From the NCBI RefSeq assembly GCF_018143015.1, contig NC_054756.1, positions 17,640,402 through 17,704,401 of the forward strand: a DNA stretch of 64,000 bases, written 5' to 3'. Below, piece after piece: positions 24,501 through 36,409 of the stretch. The notes beneath the pieces were generated by a model, which ran no database searches, was not told the origin of the DNA, and saw only the letters and a program-made list of their open reading frames with translations. Both the position numbers and the translations under genes were made by a program. Numbering within the stretch: position 1 is the first letter of the stretch; each line of letters opens with the position of its first letter. Origin of the DNA: Lytechinus variegatus (Eukaryota; Echinodermata; Echinoidea; Temnopleuroida; Toxopneustidae).

Positions 24501-27500
24501 TCCAAAATTTAACATTTCTCGTCTTGAGTGAGGGAAGGACAATTGGAGAGATAAAATACAATTTTTATCTTTTTCTGGTCTCTGGATTAACCGTCATGTA
24601 AATGCATTCGGCATAAAGGCATTATGCCTTTACCCTACTAAGACCTACTTAGAGCAAGACCTTATAATTATTTTAACTTTATTGAGGAAAAGGAAAGCAA
24701 TGACAGCGAGCTTGAGAACCAGAATGTCACGTACACTACAAGTAACAAATTTGCATTGATAAACATGACAAATAAAGGTATGATCCGTGCTCTTGGGCAA
24801 TTAAGGTATACCAAATCGTTGAGTTTGATAAATAGTTTGGAAGCAAAATACGATTGATCTTGGTATGCTCCAACTAAATTAGGAACGCGTGACCCAGTTT
24901 CATGCACCATACAATCCCTGTATTTTATGTTTATTAAAATAAGTATTGGAATGAAATAGAATCTTTTGATGTTTCATGCGCTGTTGTGTAATTGCAAGGT
25001 CTCGGTACTTCCAATTTCTGTTTTACAACTCCTCTTATCTTGATAAAAATTGTTTTTTGTGAATAAATTTTTCTAAATAAAGGAATAGCCGATAAATAAA
25101 CAAAGTATGAATAGACATACTAAGTATATGAATGAATATTTAAATATATAAATAAGTAAGTAATTAAATACAAAAGTGGGTAAATTAATAGATATATAAA
25201 AAGAGATTTTGGTGAAAGCTAGAATGGAAATGAAAACGCGAACAACTGATTCAGGAGCGATGGAACAAGGGAGCAGGTGGGGCACTTGCCCCTTCCAAAA
25301 AAAAATCCCCGTAGGAAGAAAATGCCTTTTTCCAATTGAAATAGAATTTTTGAAGTAAACTCTAATACAATGAAGGTTAGACAATCACACAATTTTTGAC
25401 TCGCCCTTCACGCTCGAATCGATTATTGTTTAGTAAGGTAGTCATCCTATTCATGGTTACAAAATGTTTAGAATATCAGTTTTCAGGTTGAAATATCACA
25501 CATTTTTTACTTGTGTTTCTCTCTCGCATCAATCTTTTTTCTATTAAAGTACTCATTCTCTTATTGGTTACCAAAAATGCTTAGAATTTCCAGTTTCCTG
25601 GTTGGAATATTACAAAGTTTTCAGTTTGCGCTTCGCGCTTTTATTGTTCAATTGATGAGATATGTATCGTATTATTAGTCACTAAATGTAGATATTAACA
25701 GGTTCCTTTTCTGGTCAGCGTATTAAAAATTTCGGATCGCGTTACATCTTATTTCTGATTTTAAATAAATGCTCCGAATGTTTATTTTTCATCTCTTAAT
25801 ACATTGAATGTTCAAAAGTTCGCGATTCGCGCTGGCGACATCTCAAAAAGATGCCCTTTAACAGTAATTAGCGCCGTAATTGACCAAAAGGTGAGTTATA
25901 CAACAGTTGTTTGAACATTTTTCCAAATAATAAAGCCTTAATGTATATCTTATCAATAAAAAATCTTTTCAAATGGCTGTGCTCAACTAAACTACTACTA
26001 AATGCAACTACTTCACACAGATGACAATCTCATGGTAATAATACCCGTTTGCGCTAAAACACCGATTTTGACATATCAGAGCCCCTTTTCCGCTTCGCCC
26101 CCCCCCCCCCCCCCCCGAATACTGTCCTCCTCACATGAACTAATGCAAAGCCCCCCCCCCCCCCCGGGTGCAAAGCGGGATATCGAAAAATTGAATCATA
26201 AAAATCATACCTTTGAAGCCAATCCCTTCACTTTATTTTCTTTAACATTTGATGGTCTGTCGAAATTCACGGCACCGTGGCAAACAAATATTGTACCATT
26301 CTCCTACTCAATAAAGGACAATACAGGCTGAACAACTATGAATAACCAGAGTCTCAATCTGAAATAATTCGTTCAGCCATCGACCACTTTGTATCGAAGC
26401 ACAAAGGATTTTTTCATTTATATTGGCTTTGGTGTTTGGTTTACTGTTAAGAATTTCATGGGAACGTCTCGAAATATTTGTTCAACAGCTGAACGTTCTG
26501 CATATTTCACTTTTTATATATAATACCTAATGTATGTCCTTGGGTTAGCTGCATAATGAAATAAAAAGTCATATCCTGACTGTGCCAAGCAGTGTCCTTA
26601 AATAAGCCTCGTGTAATGGTCATAAATCTTAAAACCAGTAGGGGAAGGCGGGGTAAGTTGAGCATATCATGCATAGGGGCAAGTTGAGCCACCATCCCAG
26701 GCTAATAATGATGAGTCATACATTGTGGTGGTGTCATGTATTGATGACCCATTGCATAACCCTTAACCCAACCACTTTTTTCCAACTTTGAACAAAAAGT
26801 ACTTTTTTAGAGTTAAAAATACAAATTTCAGCCAAAAAAGTAAAAAAGGGTGTGAAATAGATAAGTGCTTTTGGCCCAATAGACATCTTTAAACATATTA
26901 TAGAAATACGAACAATATTGTTAGTCCAGGTATGGATTCTCAATCTTGTCATAGTTTTTTACATGATGAATGCATAAGAAATATGTGGATGTGTGAAAAT
27001 ATCGGACTGGGGTAATGTAAGCCAAATCAACATGGGGCAAGTTGAGCCACGTTAATTCTTATAGTCAGGTCCAGATTTTAAAAAATGTGCTCAGAAAAAG
27101 TGCTTTAGGCATTTTGTGTTAATGCTGATTTATCAATTGTTTTAAGGTAATTCAGGGTGCTGAACCCAAAAATGCTGTTTACCAAACTTGATTCCGACGT
27201 TTTCACCCTCAAATCGGCAAAAAACAAAAAGGCGGCATTTTTAATGCAGGTTCCCATATTAAACGATTTTTATGGGTGATTGTATTTAAAATTTTGGGAT
27301 CTATGCGTTATTTTTGATACCCAGGGTTGCAAACACAATGTGTCCGATTGATTCGTCAGCCATCTTTAATTCCAAGATGCTGCCATGATTCACTGCTGCT
27401 GACTTGATAAATAATATGGCAAAATGTTTGATAATTTGGGGGCAATGCTGGCATATTCACATTGGATATCTTTAACGTGCCCGCCATTTTTTCCTCGCCT

Positions 27501-30500
27501 GCATAGCAGAAGCAAGACATGGACGTCGCTTTTCCGACGGCGGCGGCGAAGTCAACAACAAATCTTAACCGCGGTTAAGTTTTTGAAATTTCATAATTTT
27601 TAGGGTTTAGATGTCCATTTCATGAAACTTAGGCATGTTAGGATTAAACAAAGTCTATTGACACAGGTTATAGTTACACAACTTTGTCAAGGTTACCGTA
27701 AATTCAACATAGCGTCCACAACGGCAGTCGTTGTACTATCAACTCCAAAAATAAAGTAAATCCTCAAAATCAAAATCATCAAAAAGCTTTCAAGGCAAAT
27801 AATGAATCAGGACATGTTTACAAGATAGTGAGTGTGTCAGAGAATTCAAGATTAACTTCCAAAATGGCGTCTATAATGGACGTTGTAACTTTGAAATGGT
27901 CCAAATTCATATAATATCCACCTGATAGAAATAACTTTGGAGTCTACCGAGAATAAAACAAAAATCATGATTCCAAAGGGAAAAATTACATTGGAAAAAT
28001 TTCAAGGTTTATCAGTGGTGTAGTTTTGCCCCCCCCCCAAAAAAAAAAAAAAAAAATAATAATAATAATGATGGCTTAAAAATAGTTGCTATTTCTTAAA
28101 AATCTGGCTGCAAAGTTCATATAATATCTACCTACAATGTAAGAACATTTTTGTGCCTTTCTCATGATTTCAAGGGTCATATGATATAGGTGAAGACAGA
28201 TTACAGGGAAACACTATTGTCCATTTTGTCAAAAAATTGAAGAACGCTCCAAAAATTACATTCAAATTGGCCACCATTGTTACAAAAATGACAATGCTTT
28301 ATAACTCATCTAGTGCCACTATTTTGGTGTCTCGGTTTCTAAGATTCATGAAATTATGTTTGACAAGAATTAGTGACATAATTAGGTGGTGGTGCAACAA
28401 TAAGTAAACATCCGAAAACAAACTTTAAGAAATAAGGTACACTTTCACCAAAAAATTTCCATAATTCACTGATAAGTATTTCAAGAACACTTTATTTTTG
28501 TGCTCAGGACTATCCTATGGTTTTATGATTAGGGGATTGCAGTCATTTTCACGCAATTTTAGAAGTCGCTTTGGACTTTTTACGACGAAAAGGAAACTGA
28601 CCATCTTTTTTATTTGTTCCGATTTATTATTTCAGCCTTCAAACCACATTACATGTAGTGAAGCTTTTGTTCACCTAATTATGACTATGTTTAGCTGATG
28701 GAGGTATTTTAAGACTCACTTTGAAAGCCAACTTTAAATAAAAGGCAAAATGGACCGCTTCATACCATTGTAACTAATCCAAAAGTATTATTCAGCCCTT
28801 GAAACCATAGTGTAGACATCAACATCATATTTCCCAAGTGGATTTTAAATAGATTATGTCAATTTTTTAGTATCAGTAGCCATTTTAGACTCCTTAATTG
28901 GAAGCCATCTTGGATTTTTAGACATACAGGACCATTGATTGCCCTTGTAACTTATCCTAATGTATTACTTGACCATTTAAACCAAGGGTTAGACAAGATA
29001 ATCATATACCCCAGGCGGATATTAAAAAAACTATGACAGATTTTAGTTAACAATAGCCATTTTAGACTCCAATTTTGGAAGCCTTTTTGGATTCTTGGAC
29101 ATGCTGGACCTCTGACTGTCCTTGTAACTTGTCCTTATTTATTACTTGACCCTTTAAACCATGGGTTAAACACCAAAATCATATACCCCGGGCTGATACT
29201 AAACAAACTATGTGAGTTTTTCGGTGAGAACGGCCTATATAGACTCCATTTTTGGAAGCCATTATGGATTTTTGGAAATAATGGAACCACTAACTGTCCT
29301 TGTAACTTGTCCCAATCTAATACTTGACCCTTTAAACCATGCGTTATACTAAAACATATATTCTCCAGGCGGTTATTAAACAAACTGTGTCGGCTTGTAA
29401 TTAACGACAGACATTTTATACTCCATTTTTGCAAACCATCCTGGATTTTGGACATGGAGGACCATAGACTTTTTTTTACTTGTCCCAACGTATTACTTGA
29501 CCATTTAAACCAAGGGTTAGACAAGATACCCCAGGCGGATAATAAACAAACTATGACAACTAACAATAGCCATTTTAGACTCAAATTTTGGAAGCCTTTT
29601 TGGATTCTTGGACATGCTGGACCTACTGACTGTCCTTGTAACTTGTCCTTATTTATTACTTGACTCTTTTAACCATGGGTTAAACACCAAAATCATATAC
29701 CCCGGGCTGATACTAAACAAACTATGTGAGTTTTTCGGTGAGAACGGCCTATGTAGACTCCATTTTTGGAAGCCATTATGGATTTTTGGACATAATGGAA
29801 CCACTACCTGTCCTTGTATCTTGTCCCAATCTAATACTTGACCCTTTAAACCATGTGTTATACTAAAAATCATATTCTCCAGGCGGTTATTAAACAAACT
29901 GTGTCGGTTTGTAATTAACGACAGACATTTTATACTCCATTTTTGCAAACCATCCTGGATTTTGGACAGGGAGGACCATGTTTTTTTTTACTTGTCCCAA
30001 CGTATTTCTTGACCCATTAAACCATGGGTTAGACACCAACATCATTTGCCCAAGGCAGGTATTAAACAAACTATGTCCGGTTTGGTGGTATTTCGATAAC
30101 AACAGCTATTTTAGACTCCAATTTTGCAAGCCATCTTGGATTTTTGGACATAGTGGACTGTTGACTGTCCTTGTAACTTGTCCCGGTTTACTTCTTGACC
30201 CTTGAAATCACCAATGAATACAACCCAAATAAAAGACACTAAATACGTAAAAGATGAATATTTTTATTATGAATTTTTAGGCCATGGCAGCCATTTTTAC
30301 GCAATCTTGGATTTTCAGGTACCCTGGAGTGCTTATGTTCACTCTTTCCTTTTTCGCCCTCCACCATTGAATACATATATGCACCGAAAAGGGTGTCTAG
30401 GGTATATAAAGTACCGGTTATTTTAATTTTCAGTTAATGGCGGCCATCTTAGATGCCATCTTGAAAATAACCACTTTTCCGGATACGGATTTTGGTGGAT

Positions 30501-33500
30501 TTTAAGTATGTTATTTTTTAGATCAAATAGTACCAAAAACCGTTGACAAACATTTTCGTTACAAGTTTTGGGGGTCAGAATAGAGTAAAAATGGGTGTAG
30601 AGTGGCGGCCATTTTGTTTTTGCCAATTTGAGGATTTTAACATCAAAATCAAGGTTGGCAAACATCAAATTTGGACTCAGCGCCCTCAAATTATGTTAAA
30701 GCACTTCTCAATTCAGCATTAACACGATTTGCCTAAGGCAGTCTACTTTTCTCAAATCTGGACCTGACTATTATGGTGATGTATAATAACGTAAAAAGCC
30801 ATTGGTATGCAGGCAGAAAGGAGCAAATTCACATGACAGCTCTTTTGCTTTCAGAAGATGTTGGTATTTATTGAGAATTAGCAAGTGAAAAGACTTTAAA
30901 GGGAATCCAACCCAAATAAAGACTTTTTTTATTTGGAAAAGAAAAATCAGACAAGTTGATAGGTGAAAGTTTGAACAAGATTGGACAAACAACAAGAAAG
31001 TTATGAATTTTTAGAAGTTGTAAATATTGGTAATCACTATACCCATGGAGACTTCAAATTGGCCGCATATGGATGTCATAGTGATGTAAGGCAAGGACTA
31101 CCCTTTCATGTACTCCAATACATATGGCTAAAAATGTCATTTTTCCCAAAAGTTTTATTTCAAATTTTATTTTTCTTTCATGAGGACATAAGACAAAATA
31201 CTACCTGGATTATATTTAGATTACTGCCCCAGGAGAATGGGTACTTAGGAAAAAACACAAATCCCTGATAATAAAGTACATTGCCTATGGGAACGTTGTC
31301 CTTGCCCCTTGTCATAATTTACTTACTTAGTTGCCAATTTGAAATCTACATAGTATTAGTGATCTCAATTTTAAAGCAGCTATAATTTTCTTATTGCTTG
31401 TCCGATTTCTTTCAAACTTTCACCATTCTGTTTGATTTATTTTTCTCCTTCCCAACACAACTTTTTATGGCCACGGCTGGATTCCCCTTTAAATGAAAAT
31501 TGACATCCTGGTTCTTCCCGCATACATTTTGTACATAGTTTTTGTATCTCAACTTACCACAGATGGTGGCACAAATTACCCCATATATGGGGCAAGTTGA
31601 GCCATTTGACATTGTTTTTTCAAAGGTCACGATGACTTTCAGTGTGGGGGTAGAAAGTTATATATAGGTGAAAAACATTTCCCAAGAATCAAATTCAAAG
31701 GCAAGGTACTTATTTCTACAATATTACTAGTCATATCAATTTCTAACATGCAAAATGTCAAAGTGTCACAACTTACCCCGCCTTCCCCTACTAAGCAAAA
31801 AGTCATTGTCATTAAGCATACAATTCCTTTGAAAATTACCTTAATAGTCTGTAGTGAGGCCAAAATAATTTGGTCGCATCAGAGGGCGGGAAGGGTCGGC
31901 CGGTCGTCGGATATTCTATTTTACCTTTTAGGGCGGACGCGGGTCCTTTTCTAACGATAAGACCCGTTGCATAAAACTTTTGTCCCCCGACCCCCCCCCC
32001 TCCAAAAAAAAACTTTGAAAAAAAAATATGCCATTCAAAATTTCACACTGAAAAATTTCTGGGGAAACAAAATTGCCAGAGTTTTTTTAAAAACAAAAGT
32101 TATATGCAACAGGTCTATTGTCGATGTTCCAATACGCTATTCATAAGTTTCCGTTTTTGTAAGGAAAGAGCGACAAACTAAAAAATTTTAGTCGTTCGGC
32201 ACATTTTTAAAGTTAAATTTATTTTTTTCAGAAATGACAGTCTAAAGAATAGGGTCGGTTTAGTTACGAAAAACAAGTTTGTTTGTTTTGTATTACATTT
32301 CTCTTCTTTTGGAGGCATAAGACAGAAGTCTTTTGTCCGTATGAAAGCTCTCGTTGTAACGACTTACCTTTTTTTCAGAATTGTATCATGCGAGATGGCA
32401 CAACAAAATAATTGATCAATCTTGTTTGACAGTGTCAGGAATGTCCGTTTCTCTCCCTACAAAATAAATAAGAGCGTTTTTCAATCATGGTTTATTAGAG
32501 GGGAGGCGTTTTTTGCGCCATAAAACAGATATGTGTAATCTCAAATCTACAACTGCATGATATCACGAATATTGGGGCACCGCAAGGGCAACATGCCGAG
32601 AGGGTGATAAATATCTAAATACATGTATGTAAGCATAAAAATTGAGCGCATCGGGCATTTTCGGGCAAAAAGTTTTCATCGAGAGACCAATAGAATAACC
32701 CGACTAGAAAGAACAAAGTGCCTCAAACAGTGTGTACCATTTCGTGTTCACAGTGTGGAACACAGTGTATTCACAGTGTGAAATCACCTGCACACTGTTG
32801 AATCCGGGGGGGGCACTTACATTGACGAGTGGATACAATGCGCGACCAAAAAAAAACGTAAAAAGGATGTCTTTTTCACGATAGGGCACGTTACGTACGC
32901 AACGTGATAAGGGTGTCAAAAACACAACAATGTTGAAACTTAAGGGTATCTATTTCGCTAGGAAAGTTACGTGTTTAGGGTCAAATTCGCGGGGAAGATA
33001 AAAACAAAATTAAAATGTTTTATAAAGGATGTCCTTTTTGCACCAACACTAAGTGTTTAGAGTCCGATTTGCACGAGGCGTGGAAGGTGAGGTCGTCATG
33101 TGTAAAACCAACGACCAAAGGACCCGTGACATAATTAACATATTCCTGTACTTGTTTAGGGGTGCATTTTAGGGAAAACTTGGTAAGAGTATCATTTTCT
33201 TCCCAATACTTGTTAAGGGTAGGGTTTCACACGCCAATACTTGTTAATGGGTGCATTTTCAGAGTATGGAAAATACGTGTTTAGGGTGCTTTTCGAGACC
33301 CCGTGGTCGCGCATTGTATCCACTCGTAAATGGAAGTGGCCTCCCGGGGTTGATTCTTGGCATTTCAACAGTGTGAATCATACCTCCGCATAGTCGTCTA
33401 GGTAAACACACTGTGAAAGTCACACTTTTGAGGTGTCCACAGTGTGGAAATATCTCCACACTGTTGAATTTGAGCATTTTAACAGTATGAATAAAAAATT

Positions 33501-33836
33501 ACACACAGTCCTTCCTCAATGTGAATACATTGTGATTACACTATGTGACATGTGTTCTTTACAACAGGGTTAAGATGATATGCCAATGAATTTCAATATA
33601 GCAAAACAGTACATAATACAATAGTAACCGTCTTATTGTTCTTATATACATTGCAGTTAACAATGCAGGGGTCATAGCCGTCGGGATTCCCGAGCAGATC
33701 AGGCGGGAGAAGATCGACAATCTGTTCAGTGTGAACGTGATCGGGAATATGAGACTTACGCAAGCTGTCCTGCCTCACATGAAAGAGAGGAGAGCTGGGA
33801 AGATTGTTTCGATGTCAAGTGGTTTAGGAAGGCAAG
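18532..33836 (+). CDS. Short-chain dehydrogenase/reductase, RDH8/17-beta-HSD1-like (SDR copy B), partial: exons 1 and 2
   Basis: Exon 1 is 18532-18796 and exon 2 is 33657-33836; both have exactly the same lengths (265 and 180 nt) and phases as in copy A, so the two genes are tandem paralogues. Seen: TGCSTGIG cofactor loop, LDVTDD, an intact INNAGV motif formed across the splice junction (donor GTAAGT at 18797, acceptor TTGCAG ending at 33656), and the Ser-bearing MSSGLG at the end of exon 2. The start sits in a good context (CACC before ATG). Intron 1 is 14.9 kb and full of repeats. Exon 2 is followed by GTAATA at 33837. No exon with the YxxxK active site was found downstream; the 500-N gap begins 120 bases later, so the remaining exons may be unsequenced, or the gene may be truncated. 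Function by family: NAD(P)-dependent retinoid or steroid oxidoreductase. Confidence 0.8.
19939..20161. mobile_element. 223-bp MITE with CCAGTGGCGTAA ends
   Basis: CCAGTGGCGTAA at the left is exactly complemented by TTACGCCACTGG at the right. A C-run and the word GACTCGCAATTCAGGCTCGC lie inside. It is in intron 1 of SDR copy B. Confidence 0.75.
20524..20915 (-). mobile_element. LINE 3' end (CR1/L2-like reverse transcriptase C terminus) with ATT tail
   Basis: On the - strand from about 20915 the frame reads AINGLSPSHL, then NYNLRSNASRV and KRAFLATAPRTWNDLPNFV, ending SLNVFKKNLKTQLFR and TAA at 20669-20667. The W-N-x-L-P and F-K-x-x-L-K-T-x-L-F pattern is the well-known C-terminal signature of CR1/L2/Jockey-type LINEs. 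A 3' UTR with GGCGCTATAAAAATG leads to (ATT)n at 20539-20524. It is 5'-truncated, as is usual for LINE copies, and has no visible frame break in this short part. Confidence 0.85.
20930..23900. other. Unannotated AT-rich part of SDR copy B intron 1
   Basis: Mostly AT-rich single-copy-looking sequence. A less AT-rich part (22290-23400) has a AATAAA at 23293 but no paired ends, so it is left unassigned. Confidence 0.45.
23926..24112. mobile_element. Possible MITE with GGCGGATGCAGG/AGATCCGTC ends
   Basis: An imperfect inverted pair brackets G-run and C-run sequence of the same style as the element at 56412. A similar start (GCGTGGATCCAGGAATTTTC) appears at 33876 immediately before the assembly gap. 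Confidence 0.4.
25394..25850. repeat. Four diverged tandem units of about 112 bp
   Basis: Units starting near 25396, 25505, 25616 and 25729 each run from a TTCGCGCTCG-like word through TAGTAAGGTAGTCAT-like text to TTTCAGGTTGAAATAT-like text. The same word order occurs once at 19985-20032 inside the CCAGTGGCGTAA MITE. Confidence 0.55.
28860..30200. repeat. Tandem array of about 173-bp units with a 519-bp higher-order period
   Basis: Each unit carries GCCATTTTAGACTCCAATTT, TTGGATTTTTGGACAT, CTGTCCTTGTAACTTGTCC and CTTGACCCTTTAAACCATGG. Unit landmarks at 28882, 29052, 29230, 29409, 29571, 29749, 29929 and 30107 are about 173-180 apart; 29052/29571, 29230/29749 and 29409/29929 pair at 519-520, and paired units are far more alike than neighbours. 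Because 519 is a multiple of three, long open frames recur on the - strand, but nothing suggests they are coding. Confidence 0.88.
30900..31488. mobile_element. 589-bp TTAA-flanked MITE (family T590), nested in the large foldback-like element
   Basis: Left end AGGGAATCCAACCC after TTAA (30896-30899); right end GGCTGGATTCCCCT before TTAA (31489-31492). The interior is the reverse complement of the copy at 9909-10503. It interrupts the right arm of the element at 26641-31788, so it is younger than that element. Confidence 0.85.
31965..32120. mobile_element. About 155-bp MITE, GACCCGTTGCATAAAACTTT type
   Basis: GACCCGTTGCATAAAACTTTTG pairs with CAAAAGTTATATGCAACAGGTC. A C-run and two A-runs lie between. 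Confidence 0.62.
32744..33560. mobile_element. CACAGTGTG-rich element, interrupted
   Basis: CACAGTGTG or its complement occurs more than ten times on either side of an inner element (32804-33348). Outer flanks read GTGTTCACAGTGTGGAAC and ACACTGTTGAA, mirrored by TTCAACAGTGTG and CACAGTGTGGAAATATCTCC. The exact ends are uncertain. Confidence 0.55.
32804..33348. mobile_element. 545-bp MITE, GACGAGTGGATACAATGCGC type, nested
   Basis: GACGAGTGGATACAATGCGCGACCA near the left is mirrored by TGGTCGCGCATTGTATCCAC near the right; the outermost ends are CCGGGGGGG and CCCGGGG. TTGAAT/TTGATT flanks may be a target duplication. The body contains repeated GTGTTTAGGGT words, which also occur as CCCTAAACACG at 6680-6750. 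Confidence 0.72.
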
Positions 33837-33959
33837 GTAATATCATCAATACCAATGATACCCATGATACTAGGCGTGGATCCAGGAATTTTCTGAAGGG
33901 GGTAAATTTGTCCCAAATATTAGATAAGCCCCCCCCCCAAAAAAAAAAAAAAAAAAAAA

Positions 33960-34459
33960 NNNNNNNNNNNNNNNNNNNNNNNNNNNNNNNNNNNNNNNNN
34001 NNNNNNNNNNNNNNNNNNNNNNNNNNNNNNNNNNNNNNNNNNNNNNNNNNNNNNNNNNNNNNNNNNNNNNNNNNNNNNNNNNNNNNNNNNNNNNNNNNNN
34101 NNNNNNNNNNNNNNNNNNNNNNNNNNNNNNNNNNNNNNNNNNNNNNNNNNNNNNNNNNNNNNNNNNNNNNNNNNNNNNNNNNNNNNNNNNNNNNNNNNNN
34201 NNNNNNNNNNNNNNNNNNNNNNNNNNNNNNNNNNNNNNNNNNNNNNNNNNNNNNNNNNNNNNNNNNNNNNNNNNNNNNNNNNNNNNNNNNNNNNNNNNNN
34301 NNNNNNNNNNNNNNNNNNNNNNNNNNNNNNNNNNNNNNNNNNNNNNNNNNNNNNNNNNNNNNNNNNNNNNNNNNNNNNNNNNNNNNNNNNNNNNNNNNNN
34401 NNNNNNNNNNNNNNNNNNNNNNNNNNNNNNNNNNNNNNNNNNNNNNNNNNNNNNNNNNN
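33960..34459. other. Assembly gap (500 N)
   Basis: Exactly 500 N with poly-A and C/A homopolymers at its edges. The round length implies a gap of unknown true size. It lies in the intron after exon 2 of SDR copy B. Confidence 0.99.
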
Positions 34460-36240
34460 AAAAAATTCTCACTTCCAGAGTTGCTCCACGATGTTCATTC
34501 CCCTAATCCTATCAATGTCAGATATTTGATTTGGTCTTGTAATAATTACTTACGCCTGACAGCACAACCGATATAGTTTCATAACAAAGATTTCAGGTGA
34601 CGAAAGATGATCTCTGCCGTTTCTACGATCAACAATAGACGCATAAACTTATCGGCTTTAACAATCTGCGTCTGTCAGTCAAAACGTCTCTACGAAAATA
34701 AAACTTGGTCTTGAAATCGATCAGCACTTGGTCGGATCGGAGTGACGGTGATCGTATCGTGTTCGGTCTCGCCGTCGCCGTCTGCACATGTTTGAAATAA
34801 ATGAGATGCCCAGTGGTGAAAAACAAAATAATTGCTTCGAACCTGACAGCAAGGCATGACTGTGTATCCGTATTGATTTCGCATCTTTGATTAATTCAGA
34901 GGTATACTTTGGATGTTGATTGACTTAAAATGTGCACCTGCGAGCAAGGATTGTGTTACTTGTTTGGATAAACGATTTGCCTCTATATGACTAATATCAA
35001 ATATTACTCTTTTGAAAATAGAGTAATTGAGGATTAGATGGCTTTGTCATTACATGATGTGTGACTCCGTGTCGGTATTGTCTCGATGGCAATACTGCAG
35101 TCAAGTTTGTGTGAAGTTAGTATTATTATTTATTGATTTACTTTATTTATTCATTCATTTATTTTATTCTACTTTATTTATTCATTTATTTACGTATCAT
35201 TATTTTTTCCCTTTTTATTGGGGGGATAAGTGCTTGATGTTCAACAGGTTCCCTTTTTGTTGAGTAAAAAAACACAGCTCGAACATATTCTAGGACATCC
35301 ATGTATACGTATTTGCATGGAAGGATAACGCTTCACTATCATTGCAGTGGAATAATGATCCCAATTATGAAGGGAAACAACATAGGGTTAATTGTTTTGC
35401 CTTTTCAACATGAAACTCTAATTTCATCATAGAATGTGATATAATATTCAACAAAGTAATACTTCACCCATTTTTCCTTCCATTTCCATTTCGTTCTTAT
35501 TCTTGTGTTTTCCTCATTTGTGAAACCTCGGGTACAAAGCCTGAAAAAATATTTATACAACCCAGTGACCGTAAAGTGACATGAAAATCTAATTCACGCA
35601 ATATTCCCATCAAATTCAAAGTCAATTGCTATTTTGAAATAAGATTTCAGCTGGAGAATTATCAACGATGCTAACATGCCATTTAAAGAGGGCGCTCGAC
35701 CACTTAAAATATGGCCCAAGTTGTATTCACTGCATTAACGCTACGAAGCTCATTCGGGAGTGGTTCTGTCGTTTGTATGCATGAGGGACGATTGCTTACA
35801 TGATAATAAAAATATATACGACGCTAAACATTCATTCTTGCATATTTCATGCATTTCGTCACAAAATTAAATGGGTAAACCGACATTTACTAAAATTTGT
35901 ATAAATTTTATTTAAAATGTTGTAGAGATCAGAAAGCTTTCATTGGATAAACCTGTAAAACATTAAGTTTCATCTGATTCCACATATACAAGCCACATAT
36001 CCAATTACAGAAAATACTAAAAGTAAACCAAACTAAAGTATTCCTTATATTATATATATAAATTTTATTTCAAAATCATCAAGTTGGCTCATAATATGGT
36101 AAAGCCATTATTGCAATACAAAACAATTATATACACAATTATAATCACCACAATAACCATAAAACATACATTAATTTCATGCAAGAACCGATATTGGAAA
36201 ACATGAAAATTTCAACAATATTTCTATTTTTTTATGGAGT
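34460..36240. other. Non-genic stretch after the gap
   Basis: Searched by eye on the + strand for an exon with YxxxK or VEPGP to complete SDR copy B; none was found. A GC-richer patch (34710-34790) has CG-rich words but no clear exon. Confidence 0.45.
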
Positions 36241-36245
36241 CTGAT

Positions 36246-36390
36246 CAAGGGAGCATTTCATGAACAGTTTTTGTGGTTGATTTTCTACTTACTAATTTGT
36301 TCTTAGCCAATCAGATACAAGGAATTTCAGTACCTTATGATCTCTTCCTAAAAATCACTGACGGCCCCATGATACTATGTTCATGAACCT
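36246..36390. mobile_element. Short foldback MITE, GGGAGCATTTCATGAAC type
   Basis: AGGGAGCATTTCATGAACAG at the left and TGTTCATGAACC near the right end, with AGCCAATCAGA in the centre. The ends are weaker than in the neighbouring element at 36410. Confidence 0.45.
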
Positions 36391-36409
36391 TGTCAAATTT
36401 AGAGGCCTA

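Larger units (their letters stand above)
26641..31788. mobile_element. Large foldback-like element (about 5.1 kb) with GGGGAAGGCGGGGTAAGTTG ends
   Basis: GGGGAAGGCGGGGTAAGTTG at 26641 is matched by its complement ending at 31788, each next to TA. Diverged inverted arms are recognisable further in: TAGTCAGGTCCAGATTT and GTGTTAATGCTGA at 27058-27130 against the complementary text at 30700-30770, followed by matching text near 27200 and 30620. The word GGGGCAAGTTGAGCC recurs at 26676, 27035 and 31588. The middle holds a 173-bp tandem array. A 589-bp TTAA MITE interrupts the right arm. No transposase frame was recognised. Confidence 0.65.

Noticed and set aside
25073-25384. 103-codon - strand frame rich in Phe/Ile/Leu
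   Set aside because: AT-rich low-complexity sequence (TATATAAATAAGTAAG type); no gene features.
29135-30102. Open frames of 149, 99 and 70 codons on the - strand
   Set aside because: All are repeats of the same 173/519-bp satellite unit kept in frame by period length; no independent coding evidence.
33731-34576. 281-codon frame across the gap
   Set aside because: Most of it is N. Only its first part (to 33836) is real, as exon 2 of SDR copy B.
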